From NCBI RefSeq assembly GCF_900107815.1, contig NZ_FNRK01000019.1, positions 1-44,206 on the forward strand: a DNA stretch of 44,206 nt, in the 5' to 3' direction. How positions within the stretch are numbered: the first letter of the stretch is position 1; every line of letters starts with the position of its first letter. The notes beneath the pieces were generated by a model, which made no database searches, had not been told where the DNA came from, and saw nothing but the letters and a program-made list of their open reading frames with translations. The stretch comes from Eubacterium aggregans (GTDB lineage Bacteria; Bacillota; Clostridia; Eubacteriales; Eubacteriaceae). Shown here in pieces: positions 31,674-40,941 of the stretch. The translations under genes were made by a program, and so were the position numbers.

Positions 31674-33155
31674 ATGGAATTCAAGATCACTGGACAGGCC
31701 ATCGTTGATATTCTGAAAGCGAATGATCTTTTTATCAGCTCTGATTCAGATTTCGGTGGTAAAATTTTTCAGTCGATTACTTTTAATTCGAAGGACGCCC
31801 AATCGGGCACCCTCTTCATTTGTAAAGGCATGGGCTTCAAAAAGGAGTATCTGGAGGATGCCATCACCCATGGAGCGGAAGGTTTCCTGTCAGAAGAACC
31901 AATGTCTGTTTCTGTTCCTGGTGTTATTACCAGCAATGTCCGCCGGGCAATGGCCTTGGTGGCCAAGGCATTTTATGGCTATCAGCCAGGGGCTTTTAAT
32001 CTCTTCGGTGTGACGGGAACAAAGGGAAAAAGCACAACCGTCTATTATCTTAAGAACATTTTAGAATACGCCACGGGTAAAAAGCCGGCATTTTTGACCA
32101 CCGTGGATATCTTTGATGGGGTGGAGTTTGCAGAAGCAACCCTGACCACTCCAGAGGCCCCTACAACTTATGCGTATTTCGCCAAAGCCGTTGCCAACGG
32201 CTGTGATAATGTGGTGATGGAGCTATCCAGCCAGGCGGATAAAATGGAGCGACTGGTGGGGATGGAGTATCAGTATGGTATTTACATCAACATTTCCGAT
32301 GACCATATTGCCCCCAATGAGCACCAGGATTTTGAAGAATATCTGGGCTGTAAGATGAACATCGTTGCCCGGTATCAAAAAGCGGTTATCAATTTAGATG
32401 ATGCCCATAGCGACTGTGCGCTCAAAGCGGCAGATGGGGCCGAGCAGGTGCTAACCTATTCCGTCCATGAGGATACCGGGGCAGATGTGTATGCCAAGGA
32501 TATCCGCCGGGATGGACATAAAACCCGGTTTACAGCCGTTACCCCGGATTGGGAGTATCCTATGGAAATTATCATTCCCGGGGTGTTCAATGTGGGTAAC
32601 GCCCTCGGAGCGACTGCGGTTGCCTACATGATGGGGCTGGAACCGGAAAAAATTGCCAAAGCCGTTGCGGTGACCCAGGTGGATGGACGCATGAATATTT
32701 ACGAAAAGGATGGCTATATCGCCATTGTAGATTATGCCCATAATCAAGCCAGTATCCATGCCGCCTACGAGGCGCTGCGTGATTATTATCCCGACCGTAA
32801 AATCCAGGTGGTGTTCGGCTGCCCCGGATGTAAAGCCTTCCAGCGGCGGCGGGCCATGGCTGAAGAGAGTGCCGATTTTTGCGATTATATCTATATTACA
32901 GCGGAAGACCCCTCTTACAAAGATCCCATGGAGGTCTCCAAAGAAATCGAAGAATATGCGGTGGCGGCCGGCGGACGATGTGAAATCATCATCGATCGGA
33001 AGGAAGCCATCGAGACAGCCATTTCACGGCTTAAAAAGGATGAGATCCTGATTATTGCTGGAAAGGGATCTGAGCATTACCAGGTTGTGAATGGTATTGC
33101 TGAGCCCTATGAAGGGGATACCGTTTTAGCCAAGCGGTACATCGCCCAAAAATAA
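31674..33155 (+). CDS. murE: MurE-type UDP-MurNAc-dipeptide:diamino acid ligase (non-DAP type)
   Basis: A 493-residue Mur ligase that adds the third residue to UDP-MurNAc-L-Ala-D-Glu in peptidoglycan synthesis. The P-loop is GTKGKST (115-121), the form seen in streptococcal MurE. The central domain carries LTTPEAP and ELSSQADKMERL, with Lys227 in LGCKMNI as the likely carbamylated lysine. The selectivity motif, DNPR in DAP-adding enzymes, reads AEDPSYKDP (410-418), so the DAP-binding Arg is Ser414. The closest pattern I know is the DDPNYEDP of L-lysine-adding streptococcal enzymes. Substrate is thus a smaller diamino acid: Lys, Orn or perhaps diaminobutyrate. GGAGGGAAGT precedes the ATG. An EctB-type gene follows after 34 bp. 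Confidence 0.88.
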   Translation: MEFKITGQAIVDILKANDLFISSDSDFGGKIFQSITFNSKDAQSGTLFICKGMGFKKEYLEDAITHGAEGFLSEEPMSVSVPGVITSNVRRAMALVAKAFYGYQPGAFNLFGVTGTKGKSTTVYYLKNILEYATGKKPAFLTTVDIFDGVEFAEATLTTPEAPTTYAYFAKAVANGCDNVVMELSSQADKMERLVGMEYQYGIYINISDDHIAPNEHQDFEEYLGCKMNIVARYQKAVINLDDAHSDCALKAADGAEQVLTYSVHEDTGADVYAKDIRRDGHKTRFTAVTPDWEYPMEIIIPGVFNVGNALGATAVAYMMGLEPEKIAKAVAVTQVDGRMNIYEKDGYIAIVDYAHNQASIHAAYEALRDYYPDRKIQVVFGCPGCKAFQRRRAMAEESADFCDYIYITAEDPSYKDPMEVSKEIEEYAVAAGGRCEIIIDRKEAIETAISRLKKDEILIIAGKGSEHYQVVNGIAEPYEGDTVLAKRYIAQK

Positions 33156-33189
33156 AGATTACCCGTAGCCGGGAGAAAGAAGAGTTAGA

Positions 33190-34434
33190 ATGACGATTTT
33201 TGAAAAACGTGAAAGTCAGGTCCGTTCCTATTGCCGGAATTTCCCCAGTGTTTTCGCTAAAGCTCGGGGGGCTGAACAATATAATAAAGCAGGCGAACGC
33301 TATATCGATTTTTTTGCAGGTGCTGGTGCGTTAAACTACGGCCATAATAATCCTTATATTAAAGAAAAGGTCATGGATTATCTGGCAGAGGATAATGTCA
33401 TCCATGCCCTGGATTTTTTCACCGAGGCCAAGGAAGAATTTCTGAAGACCTTTGATGAAAAAATCTTAACCCCCAAGGGAATGGATTATAAAGTAATGTT
33501 CTGCGGACCCACGGGAGCTAATTCGGTGGAATCCGCCATTAAGCTGGCCCGTAAAAATACCGGTCGAATGAATATCATGGCCTTCCACGGTGCCTTCCAT
33601 GGCATGTCCGAAGGGGCCCTAAGTGTGACCGGCGCATCCCATTGCCGGGAAAATGTAGCCCATGCCCTCACCCATACGACCTTTATGCCCTATGGTTTTG
33701 ACGAAAAATTTGATACCCTGGGTTATCTCCGTGACGTTCTTTCCGATCCCTCATCCGGTATTGAAAAGCCAGCGGCCATCATTCTGGAAACGGTCCAGGC
33801 AGAAGGGGGCGTATGCCCGGCACCCATCGAGTGGCTGCAGGGGCTGCGTGCCATTTGTGATGAATTCGGCATCATTATGATTATTGACGATATTCAGGTG
33901 GGATGCGGCCGTGCCGGCGGTGGATTTTTCTCCTTCGAGCAGGCAGGTATCCAGCCGGATATGGTCACATTATCCAAATCCATCTCGGGTTTTGGTGTCC
34001 CCATGGCCTTGCTTTTGGTGAAGCCGGAGTTGGATACCTACCATCCCGGAGAGCATAATGGGACTTATCGGGGATTCCAGCTTTCCTTTGTTGGTGCCAA
34101 GGCTGGGATTGAATATTTCTGTGAACAGGATATTCCCGCACAGGTTGAAAAAAAGCATCAGATGATTGCCGATTATGTGGCAAAGGAAATTTTGCCATTG
34201 GATCCCAGCTTTAGTGCCCGGGGAAGGGGCCTTATTTATGGGGTTAATGTACAGGATGGTGACTTTGCAAAAGCCATTGGAGACCAGTGCTTTAAAAACG
34301 GCCTCATTCTTGAACGGGCAGGACGAAAGGATGAAATCTTAAAGATTATGCCACCTTTGGTCATTGAAGAGGATGTTCTTCTGGAAGGCTTGGGTATCTT
34401 AAAGAAATCCATCCAGGAAGTCATGCAAAGATAA
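33190..34434 (+). CDS. ectB: EctB-type diaminobutyrate--2-oxoglutarate transaminase
   Basis: A 414-residue class III aminotransferase. The start MTIFEKRESQVRSYCRNFP, then YIDFFAGAGALNYGHNNP, FCGPTGANSVESAIKLARK, IDDIQVGCGRAGGGFFSFE, the PLP lysine in LSKSISGFGVPMA and PGEHNGTYRG match EctB nearly block for block. EctB makes L-2,4-diaminobutyrate from aspartate semialdehyde and glutamate, usually for ectoine. No ectA or ectC follows: a terminator and an opposing cupin gene do. It lies 34 bp after murE, so the diamino acid may be destined for the ligase. Start ATG has a GAAGAAGAG-like site. Confidence 0.88.
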   Translation: MTIFEKRESQVRSYCRNFPSVFAKARGAEQYNKAGERYIDFFAGAGALNYGHNNPYIKEKVMDYLAEDNVIHALDFFTEAKEEFLKTFDEKILTPKGMDYKVMFCGPTGANSVESAIKLARKNTGRMNIMAFHGAFHGMSEGALSVTGASHCRENVAHALTHTTFMPYGFDEKFDTLGYLRDVLSDPSSGIEKPAAIILETVQAEGGVCPAPIEWLQGLRAICDEFGIIMIIDDIQVGCGRAGGGFFSFEQAGIQPDMVTLSKSISGFGVPMALLLVKPELDTYHPGEHNGTYRGFQLSFVGAKAGIEYFCEQDIPAQVEKKHQMIADYVAKEILPLDPSFSARGRGLIYGVNVQDGDFAKAIGDQCFKNGLILERAGRKDEILKIMPPLVIEEDVLLEGLGILKKSIQEVMQR

Positions 34435-34446
34435 GTCATATTAATG

Positions 34447-34489
34447 AAGCCACGGTTTCACCCCAATGGGATGAATGCCGTGGCTTTTG
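34447..34489. terminator. Bidirectional terminator between ectB and cupin gene
   Basis: Outer stem AAGCCACGG (34447-34455) with CCGTGGCTT (34478-34486), an inner stem with CCC/GGG, then TTTTG. It lies between converging genes. Confidence 0.88.
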
Positions 34490-34508
34490 TGCGGATGATG
34501 GCAAGGGA

Positions 34509-34850
34509 TTAATCGTTAGCGATTTTGTCCGCGTGGTCCAAATAAGGATTGGTAACAACAATAAAACGCGCGGGAAGATCCCCGGGGTTGGAAAGCGTAT
34601 GGACCTCACCGGAATCGAGGTGGATAAAGTCTCCCGGGGCATAAATATGGGGATTGCCATCAATGGTGATGGTTACCTGACCTTCTAAAATATAGAAGTT
34701 TTCTTCCATAACGGCATGGTGATGGGGTGAAACCTGATCACCAGGGCGAAGGCGGACGATGCCAAAATTGCTTTTAGGGCCCATCATTAGATATTTGGGG
34801 CCGTGGTCACCGTGGCGGTAGTCGTGCTCTGTTTCATGAGTATAATACAT
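34509..34850 (-). CDS. Small single-domain cupin protein
   Basis: A 113-residue cupin. The metal-binding motif QVSPHHHAVMEENFYILEG and second motif PGDFIHLDSGEVHTLSN are clear. Small cupins of this kind serve as sugar or amino-acid binding enzymes or sensors; the role here is unknown. It is not an ectoine synthase: the EctC-specific sequence is missing. Start ATG follows AAAAGGAAAC. It is a one-gene unit convergent with ectB and divergent from purA. Confidence 0.88.
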   Translation of the reverse strand: MYYTHETEHDYRHGDHGPKYLMMGPKSNFGIVRLRPGDQVSPHHHAVMEENFYILEGQVTITIDGNPHIYAPGDFIHLDSGEVHTLSNPGDLPARFIVVTNPYLDHADKIAND

Positions 34851-34966
34851 TTGAGTGTTTCCTTTTTTCTAGTATTATATCATGGGAGAATGGGATGGAA
34901 AAGGCACTTCTGCAAAATTAGAAAACATTTTCATTCGGTACAGGCTATCGGAGTGGGACATGGATA

Positions 34967-34975
34967 TGATATAAT
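34967..34975 (+). promoter_or_regulatory. Extended -10 promoter of purA
   Basis: TG-A-TATAAT at 34967-34975, an extended -10 element 62 bp before purA. No good -35 is seen at 16-18 bp upstream, which fits an extended -10 promoter. Confidence 0.55.
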
Positions 34976-35037
34976 AATTCTGGTTAAAACAGATAATAAT
35001 ACCAGGAGCTTTCAGCCCTTGGGAAAGGATTTTAATA

Positions 35038-36309
35038 ATGTCGATTACTGTATTAGTAGGTGCCCAATGGGGCGACGAAGGCAAAGGAAAGATCATTGAT
35101 TATTTATCAGAGAAGCAGGACCTCATCGTCCGCTTTCAGGGAGGCGATAATGCAGGACACACCGTCATTAACGATTATGGTGTGTTCAAGCTCCATCTGA
35201 TTCCCAGTGGGATTTTCAATAAAAATGGCGAAAGCCTCATTGGTACCGGCACCGTGGTCAACCCCGATGTTCTGGAGGAGGAAATTGCCCAGATTGAAGG
35301 TGCTGGTGTGGACATGAGCGGCCTTAAGATTTCAGGAAAGGCACATATCCTCATGCCTTACCATCAGAAGCTGGATGAGCTGATGGAAGCTAAGGGCGGC
35401 ATTGGCACCACAAAACGTGGGATTGGTGTGGCTTACTCTTATAAGGCGTTGCGGAAGAATCTGCGGATGGAAGATCTGTTGGATCTTGAGCGGACCCGGG
35501 AAAAGCTTTCGGATATCGTAGATGTTATCAATAATCAGATGGAGGCTTATGGTGCACCGACCTACAGCCTGGATGAGTTAATGGAAAAATGCACCGTCTG
35601 GGCCAAGCGTTTTGGCCATATGATTGTAGAACCCATCAGCTATTTACACAATTATATCGATGCTGGAAAAAACATTTTGTTTGAAGGTCAGCTGGCAGCT
35701 ATGAAGGATATTGATCTGGGGATTTATCCCTATGTTACGTCTTCCAACCCCATTGCTGGGTATGCCGCTGTTTCCGGAGGATTTTCCCCTAAGAAAATCG
35801 ACCGCATCATCGGGGTGGCCAAAGCCTTTTCAAGTGCCGTTGGAGCAGGTCCCTTCCCCACCGAAGACCCTGACGATCCTCAAATCGCCATTATCCGTGG
35901 CGATGGCTCTAAGGCGGATGATGAATTTGGGGCTCGTACCGGTCGTTCCCGTCGTTTAGGCTGGTTAGATATTCCTATTCTTAAATATACCACCTTAATC
36001 AATGGCTTTGACACCATTGCCTTATGTAAAATCGACAAGCTGGACGATTTGGATGAAATCAAGATTGGCGTGGGATATGAACTGGACGGTAAGGTTTTGG
36101 ATCGTTTCCCCAATACTGATGAGCTGTTCCGCGTCACACCGATTTATGAAACCCTCCCAGGTTGGAAAACATCGACCCGGGATATCCGGAAAATTGCTGA
36201 GCTTCCAGAAAATGCACAGAATTATATCCGGTTTATTGAAGAGCGGGTTGGTGCCCCCATCGATTTCGTTGGTGTCGGCCCAGACCGCGAAGAATTAGCA
36301 ACACGATAG
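35038..36309 (+). CDS. purA: Adenylosuccinate synthetase
   Basis: A 423-residue enzyme that joins IMP and aspartate with GTP, the first step from IMP to AMP. The catalytic Asp in QWGDEGKGK (N-terminal loop), His in GDNAGHTV, the IMP-binding GTTKRGIGVAYSYK and the GTP-site TGRSRRLGWLD are present. Length is standard. Start ATG lies 8 bp after GGAAAGGA. It is followed by its own terminator and the duplicated carA leader. Confidence 0.97.
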   Translation: MSITVLVGAQWGDEGKGKIIDYLSEKQDLIVRFQGGDNAGHTVINDYGVFKLHLIPSGIFNKNGESLIGTGTVVNPDVLEEEIAQIEGAGVDMSGLKISGKAHILMPYHQKLDELMEAKGGIGTTKRGIGVAYSYKALRKNLRMEDLLDLERTREKLSDIVDVINNQMEAYGAPTYSLDELMEKCTVWAKRFGHMIVEPISYLHNYIDAGKNILFEGQLAAMKDIDLGIYPYVTSSNPIAGYAAVSGGFSPKKIDRIIGVAKAFSSAVGAGPFPTEDPDDPQIAIIRGDGSKADDEFGARTGRSRRLGWLDIPILKYTTLINGFDTIALCKIDKLDDLDEIKIGVGYELDGKVLDRFPNTDELFRVTPIYETLPGWKTSTRDIRKIAELPENAQNYIRFIEERVGAPIDFVGVGPDREELATR

Positions 36310-36316
36310 ACCATTG

Positions 36317-36343
36317 CCCTCCCTGACTAAGGGAGGGATTTTT
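36317..36343 (+). terminator. Terminator of purA
   Basis: Stem CCCTCCCT (36317-36324) with AGGGAGGG (36330-36337), loop of five, then ATTTTT. Confidence 0.92.
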
Positions 36344-36358
36344 AGAGTATTAGAAGTA

Positions 36359-36626
36359 GCGACTAATCATTGGGAATAGAGAGTTTATAAAAGAAAAGAG
36401 AGGTCAAAATGTCATATTTGCCGCGCAAGCAAACAGCCATGCGCGGATGTCTGTGGAAAAAGACGTTGAAAGCAAGCTTTCAAAAGGATTTTTATACAGA
36501 TAGCCCCATAGGGCGCAGCCCGTGCATGAGCGCAGGGAGCAAAGCGAGCGGAGCGAATAGGCATGGCGACTAATCATTGGGAATAGAGAGTTTATAAAAG
36601 AAAAGAGAGGTCAAAATGTCATATTT
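36359..36626 (+). repeat. 61-bp exact direct repeat around a 146-bp insert at the carA start
   Basis: Copies at 36359-36419 and 36566-36626 are identical over 61 bp and 207 bp apart. Each contains the ribosome binding region AAGAGAGGTC and the first codons ATGTCATATTT of carA. The second copy leads into carA. The DNA between (36420-36565) has a hairpin CCGCGC (36421-36426) with GCGCGG (36441-36446) and a near-palindrome TTGAAAGC with GCTTTCAA (36466-36483). It is different in style from its neighbours and resembles no gene. This accounts for the gap between purA and carA. Confidence 0.9.
36409..36573 (+). CDS. Small reading frame from the duplicated carA start
   Basis: The first repeat copy carries carA's own ribosome binding site and start ATG, then runs through the insert as a 54-residue frame (MSYLPRKQTAMRGCLWKK at the start, ending ANRHGD) and stops at TAA 36571-36573 in the second repeat. 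The product is basic with no recognisable domain. It should be translated if transcribed, since its start signals equal those of carA. It may be a by-product of the duplication or an upstream reading frame affecting carA. Confidence 0.4.
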   Translation: MSYLPRKQTAMRGCLWKKTLKASFQKDFYTDSPIGRSPCMSAGSKASGANRHGD

Positions 36627-37734
36627 CAAACGGGATAAACGTGCGTATATCCTGCTGGCGGATGGCACCGTGTACGAAGGCTATAGCTTCGGCTGTGAAG
36701 GAACGACCATCGGAGAAATTGTGTTTACCACCGGAATGACCGGTTATCAGGAGGTCCTGACGGACCCCTCTTATTACGGTCAAATCGTCTTGCAGACCTA
36801 CCCCTTAATTGGGAATTATGGGGTTAACAATGACGATATGGAAAGTGAAAAGAGCTGGGTTAATGGGTATATCGTCAAGGAATGGTGTGAAGAACCCTCC
36901 AACTTCCGGACGACGGATACCATCAACGATTTCCTTGTCGCCCAGGGCAAAATTGGGATCTGGGATATTGATACCCGGGCCCTGACCCGCAGAATTCGGG
37001 TCCATGGGACCATGAATGGCTGCATTACCACCGAGGATGTTTACGCTAAAAAGGATGAACTTCTGGAGCAGATTAAGGCTTACAAGGTGGTCAACCCTGT
37101 TCAAATCGTCACCAGTCAGAAGAAGGGGTGGTACTATTCCCGGGAAAATCGGGCCAACCATGTGGCCCTGATGGATTACGGCTATAAGCATAATATTCTT
37201 CGAATGCTCCTTCAAAATGGCTGCAATGTGACGGTAATGCCGGCCAATGCGACCTTAGAGGATATCCGCCGATTGAATCCCGATGGCATTATGCTTTCCA
37301 ACGGACCGGGGGACCCGGCTGAAAATGTAGAAATCATCAAAAACATCAAGGATTTTATCAGCTATGGCAAACCGATTTTTGGCATTTGCCTGGGCCATCA
37401 GCTTTTGGCGTTGGCCATGGGGGCCAAGACCCGAAAAATGCGTTTTGGACACCGGGGAATGAATCAGCCGGTAAAGGACTTAACTCGGGATCGGGTGTAT
37501 ATTACCAGCCAGAACCATGGCTATGCCGTTATATCTGAGAGTGTTCCCAAGGATATCGGAGAGGTCACTCACGTTAATATGAATGATGATTCCTGTGAGG
37601 GGATTGCCTACAAGGATATCCATGCCTTCACTGTTCAGTTCCACCCGGAAGCCAGCGCAGGCCCAAACGACACGGGGTATTTGTTTGAAAAATTCACAGA
37701 TATGATGGAAAGGGGACAACAGGGATGCCTTTAA
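36616..37734 (+). CDS. carA: Carbamoyl-phosphate synthase small (glutaminase) subunit
   Basis: A 372-residue protein that releases ammonia from glutamine for the CarB subunit, feeding pyrimidine and arginine synthesis. The N-terminal domain has the CarA start AYILLADGTVYEGYSFG and FTTGMTGYQEVLTDPSY. The class I glutamine amidotransferase domain has the nucleophile Cys in FGICLGHQLLAL and the His/Glu in QFHPEASAGP. Length is standard. Its start overlaps the second copy of a 61-bp repeat. The stop overlaps the start of carB by 10 bp. Confidence 0.97.
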   Translation: MSYFKRDKRAYILLADGTVYEGYSFGCEGTTIGEIVFTTGMTGYQEVLTDPSYYGQIVLQTYPLIGNYGVNNDDMESEKSWVNGYIVKEWCEEPSNFRTTDTINDFLVAQGKIGIWDIDTRALTRRIRVHGTMNGCITTEDVYAKKDELLEQIKAYKVVNPVQIVTSQKKGWYYSRENRANHVALMDYGYKHNILRMLLQNGCNVTVMPANATLEDIRRLNPDGIMLSNGPGDPAENVEIIKNIKDFISYGKPIFGICLGHQLLALAMGAKTRKMRFGHRGMNQPVKDLTRDRVYITSQNHGYAVISESVPKDIGEVTHVNMNDDSCEGIAYKDIHAFTVQFHPEASAGPNDTGYLFEKFTDMMERGQQGCL

Positions 37735-40700
37735 GAAGTGATTTGAAACGAGTGTTGGTCATCGGCAGTGGTCCCATTGTTATCGGACAGGCCGCAGAAT
37801 TTGATTATGCTGGAACCCAGGCCTGTAAGGCCTTACAGCAGGTCGGTTTAGAGGTTATTCTCATAAACTCCAACCCGGCAACCATTATGACCGATAAGGC
37901 CATGGCTGATAAAATTTATATCGAGCCCCTAACTTTGGATGTGGTTAAGCGCATCATTCTGGAAGAAAAACCCGACGGCATCCTCTCCACTCTGGGAGGA
38001 CAGACAGGTCTGAATCTTTCCATGGAATTGGCTAAAGAAGGATTTTTAGATGAGCATGGGGTACTCCTTTTGGGTGCAAATGTGGAAACCATCGATAAAG
38101 CTGAGGATCGCCAGTCCTTTAAGGATACCATGCGGGAGATTGGAGAACCTACGATTCCCTCTAAGGTGGTGGAGTCCGTGGACGATGCCCTAGAATTTGC
38201 CCATAGCATCGGTTATCCTGTGATTGTACGTCCAGCATTTACCCTTGGAGGAACCGGCGGCGGGATTGCGGATAACGCGGAAGAACTCCACGATATTGCC
38301 ACCCGTGGCCTGCGGTTATCTCCCATCCATCAGATTTTGGTGGAACGGGGCATTGCCGGCTGGAAGGAAATCGAATTTGAAGTCATGCGGGACAGTAAGG
38401 GGAATGTCATTACCGTTTGTTCCATGGAAAACTTCGACCCCGTGGGCATCCACACCGGGGATTCCATTGTGGTGGCCCCCTGCCAGACCTTATCGGATAA
38501 AGAATACCAGATGCTGCGGACTTCAGCCCTGAAGATTATCTCGGCCCTGGGGGTAGAAGGGGGCTGTAACTGCCAGTTCGCCCTGGATCCAGAGAACTTC
38601 AACTACGCGGTTATCGAGGTCAATCCTCGGGTATCCCGTTCCTCTGCTTTGGCCTCCAAGGCCACGGGCTATCCCATTGCGAAAATGGCCGCCCTCATTG
38701 CGGTTGGTTTCTCCCTGGATGAGATTGTCAACGATATTACCGGAAAGACTACGGCCTGCTTTGAGCCGGTAATTGACTATATTGTGGTTAAATTCCCACG
38801 CTGGCCCTTTGATAAATTTGTCTATGCCAAGCGGACCTTGGGGACCCAGATGAAGGCCACTGGGGAAATCATGTCCATTGGGAATTCCTTTGAACATGCC
38901 ATGATGAAGGCGGTGCGTTCCATCGAGCTGGGCTTTGATACCCTGTCTGTTGAGAAATATCGGGAAGCATCAGACGAAGAAATTACAGAAGCCCTGGGGC
39001 GGAAGGATGATGAACGCTGCTTTGTTGTCTATGAAGCTTTGTACCGGGGCGTCCCCTTGGAAGAAATCTGGGAGATTACCCAGATTGATATGTGGTTTTT
39101 AGATAAGTTGCGCCACCTAGCCGTGATGGAACGGGATTTACAGGAAAAAGGCCTCTCCGATGACCGCGGGGAAGAACGCCTCGCCGTGGCCAGAGAGCTG
39201 GGCTTTATGGATTCTACCATTGAACGCCTCACCGGGGAATCTGTAGAGCGGAAGTATGCGTCCTTCAAAATGGTGGATACCTGCGCCGGTGAATTTGAGG
39301 CGGCAACTCCTTACTTCTACTCGACCATGGATGCTGAGAATGAAGCTGAGGAATTTCTGGAAGCGCACCGTACCGGAAAAAAACGGATCATCGTCTTTGG
39401 CTCGGGCCCCATTCGTATTGGCCAGGGTATCGAATTTGATTATTGCTGTGTTCATTGTGCCTGGGCGTTGAAGGAAATGGGCTACGAAGCCATTATCATC
39501 AATAACAATCCGGAAACGGTGTCCACGGACTTCGATACCTCCGATCGTTTGTATTTTGAACCACTGACCGCTGAGGATGTCCGTGCCGTGGTGGAAACCG
39601 AAAAGCCTGACGGCGCCATCGTTCAGTTTGGGGGCCAAACGGCCATTAAGCTGACCCAGCATCTGGAAGAAATTGCGGTGCCGATTTTAGGAACCGACCC
39701 CGAATATATTGATGCGGCAGAGGACCGGGAACGTTTTGATGCGGTACTGGAGGAATGTGGTATTCCAAGACCCCAGGGCGATACGGTATATACCACCGAG
39801 GACGCTCTTAAGGTTGCCGGAAACCTGGGCTATCCTGTTTTGCTGCGCCCCTCCTATGTGTTAGGTGGGCAGAATATGATTATTGCCTACTCCGACGAGG
39901 ATGTGGACGAGTATATGGGGATCATCACCGAGCATGAGATTAAAAATCCGGTACTGGTGGATAAATATCTCCAGGGAACAGAAGTTGAGGTCGATGCTAT
40001 CTGTGATGGGACGGATTACCTCATCCCCGGTATTATGGAACATATCGAAAAAGCAGGGGTTCACTCCGGAGACTCGATCTCGGTTTACCCACCCCAAACC
40101 CTGTCCCAGGAGGTTCAGGATACCATCATCGACTACACCGGTAAGCTGGCCAAGGCCCTTCGTGTCATCGGCCTGGTGAATATCCAGTACGTGGTCATGG
40201 ATGGACAGGTTTATGTCATCGAGGTTAACCCCCGGTCATCCCGGACGGTGCCGTATATTTCCAAGGTAACCGATATTCCTATGGTGGATATGGCGACTAA
40301 GATTATGTTTGGTGAAACCCTTAAGGGCATGGGCTACACTCCGGGACTGCATCCCGTGAAGGACCATGTGGCCGTTAAGGTTCCGGTGTTTTCCTTCTCC
40401 AAACTGGCGGACGTGGATACCCAATTGGGACCAGAAATGAAATCCACCGGGGAAGTCCTCGGAGTGGCCACCAACTTTGCCGATGCTGTCTATAAAGGGC
40501 TAGTCGCATCAGGCAATCAAATGGATCGTAAGGGTGGTGTACTCCTGACCGTGCGAAACCGGGATAAGGAAGAAGCCGTGGATATCGGACGTCGTTTCCA
40601 CGATTTAGGATTTAAAATCCATGCTACCGTCGGAACGGCTAAGGTACTGCGGGAAAACGGCATTCCAGTCAACGTGGTGCGCCGTCTCAGTGAGGCCAAG

Positions 40701-40925
40701 CCCAACATCGGGGATCTCCTGGAACAGCGGGAGGTCAATTATGTTATCAATACATCCAGTAAAGGCCGTCAGCCTGGAATGGATGAGGTCAAGATGCGCC
40801 GTAAGGCTGTGGAAAGCTCCATTTGCCTCTTGACTTCCCTGGATACAGTGCGGGCACTGCTAGGCTGTCTGGAATCCGATAAAACCATGGCAGATATTCC
40901 TATGGTGGACATCAATACGATTTAA
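37725..40925 (+). CDS. carB: Carbamoyl-phosphate synthase large subunit
   Basis: A 1066-residue ATP-grasp enzyme that makes carbamoyl phosphate from bicarbonate, ammonia and two ATP. The two homologous halves are clear: VLVIGSGPIVIGQAAEFDYA (as two phrases, GSGPIVIGQ and AAEFDYAGTQ) near the start, and IIVFGSGPIRIGQGIEFDY near residue 560. Both ATP-grasp domains have the VRPAF.LGGTGGGIA- and LRPSYVLGGQNM-type loops. An MGS-like allosteric domain lies at about 930-1066. Start ATG overlaps carA by 10 bp, giving tight coupling. Full length, no break. Confidence 0.97.
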   Translation: MPLRSDLKRVLVIGSGPIVIGQAAEFDYAGTQACKALQQVGLEVILINSNPATIMTDKAMADKIYIEPLTLDVVKRIILEEKPDGILSTLGGQTGLNLSMELAKEGFLDEHGVLLLGANVETIDKAEDRQSFKDTMREIGEPTIPSKVVESVDDALEFAHSIGYPVIVRPAFTLGGTGGGIADNAEELHDIATRGLRLSPIHQILVERGIAGWKEIEFEVMRDSKGNVITVCSMENFDPVGIHTGDSIVVAPCQTLSDKEYQMLRTSALKIISALGVEGGCNCQFALDPENFNYAVIEVNPRVSRSSALASKATGYPIAKMAALIAVGFSLDEIVNDITGKTTACFEPVIDYIVVKFPRWPFDKFVYAKRTLGTQMKATGEIMSIGNSFEHAMMKAVRSIELGFDTLSVEKYREASDEEITEALGRKDDERCFVVYEALYRGVPLEEIWEITQIDMWFLDKLRHLAVMERDLQEKGLSDDRGEERLAVARELGFMDSTIERLTGESVERKYASFKMVDTCAGEFEAATPYFYSTMDAENEAEEFLEAHRTGKKRIIVFGSGPIRIGQGIEFDYCCVHCAWALKEMGYEAIIINNNPETVSTDFDTSDRLYFEPLTAEDVRAVVETEKPDGAIVQFGGQTAIKLTQHLEEIAVPILGTDPEYIDAAEDRERFDAVLEECGIPRPQGDTVYTTEDALKVAGNLGYPVLLRPSYVLGGQNMIIAYSDEDVDEYMGIITEHEIKNPVLVDKYLQGTEVEVDAICDGTDYLIPGIMEHIEKAGVHSGDSISVYPPQTLSQEVQDTIIDYTGKLAKALRVIGLVNIQYVVMDGQVYVIEVNPRSSRTVPYISKVTDIPMVDMATKIMFGETLKGMGYTPGLHPVKDHVAVKVPVFSFSKLADVDTQLGPEMKSTGEVLGVATNFADAVYKGLVASGNQMDRKGGVLLTVRNRDKEEAVDIGRRFHDLGFKIHATVGTAKVLRENGIPVNVVRRLSEAKPNIGDLLEQREVNYVINTSSKGRQPGMDEVKMRRKAVESSICLLTSLDTVRALLGCLESDKTMADIPMVDINTI

Positions 40926-40941
40926 TGGTGGGATGGTTGAC

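Noticed and set aside
34509-34850. Cupin next to ectB read as ectoine synthase EctC
   Set aside because: It is on the opposite strand beyond a bidirectional terminator, and its sequence shows only the general cupin motifs.
36595-36616. PyrR binding site before carA
   Set aside because: GAGAGGTC partly resembles the PyrR loop but is the ribosome binding site of carA, and no attenuator structure accompanies it.
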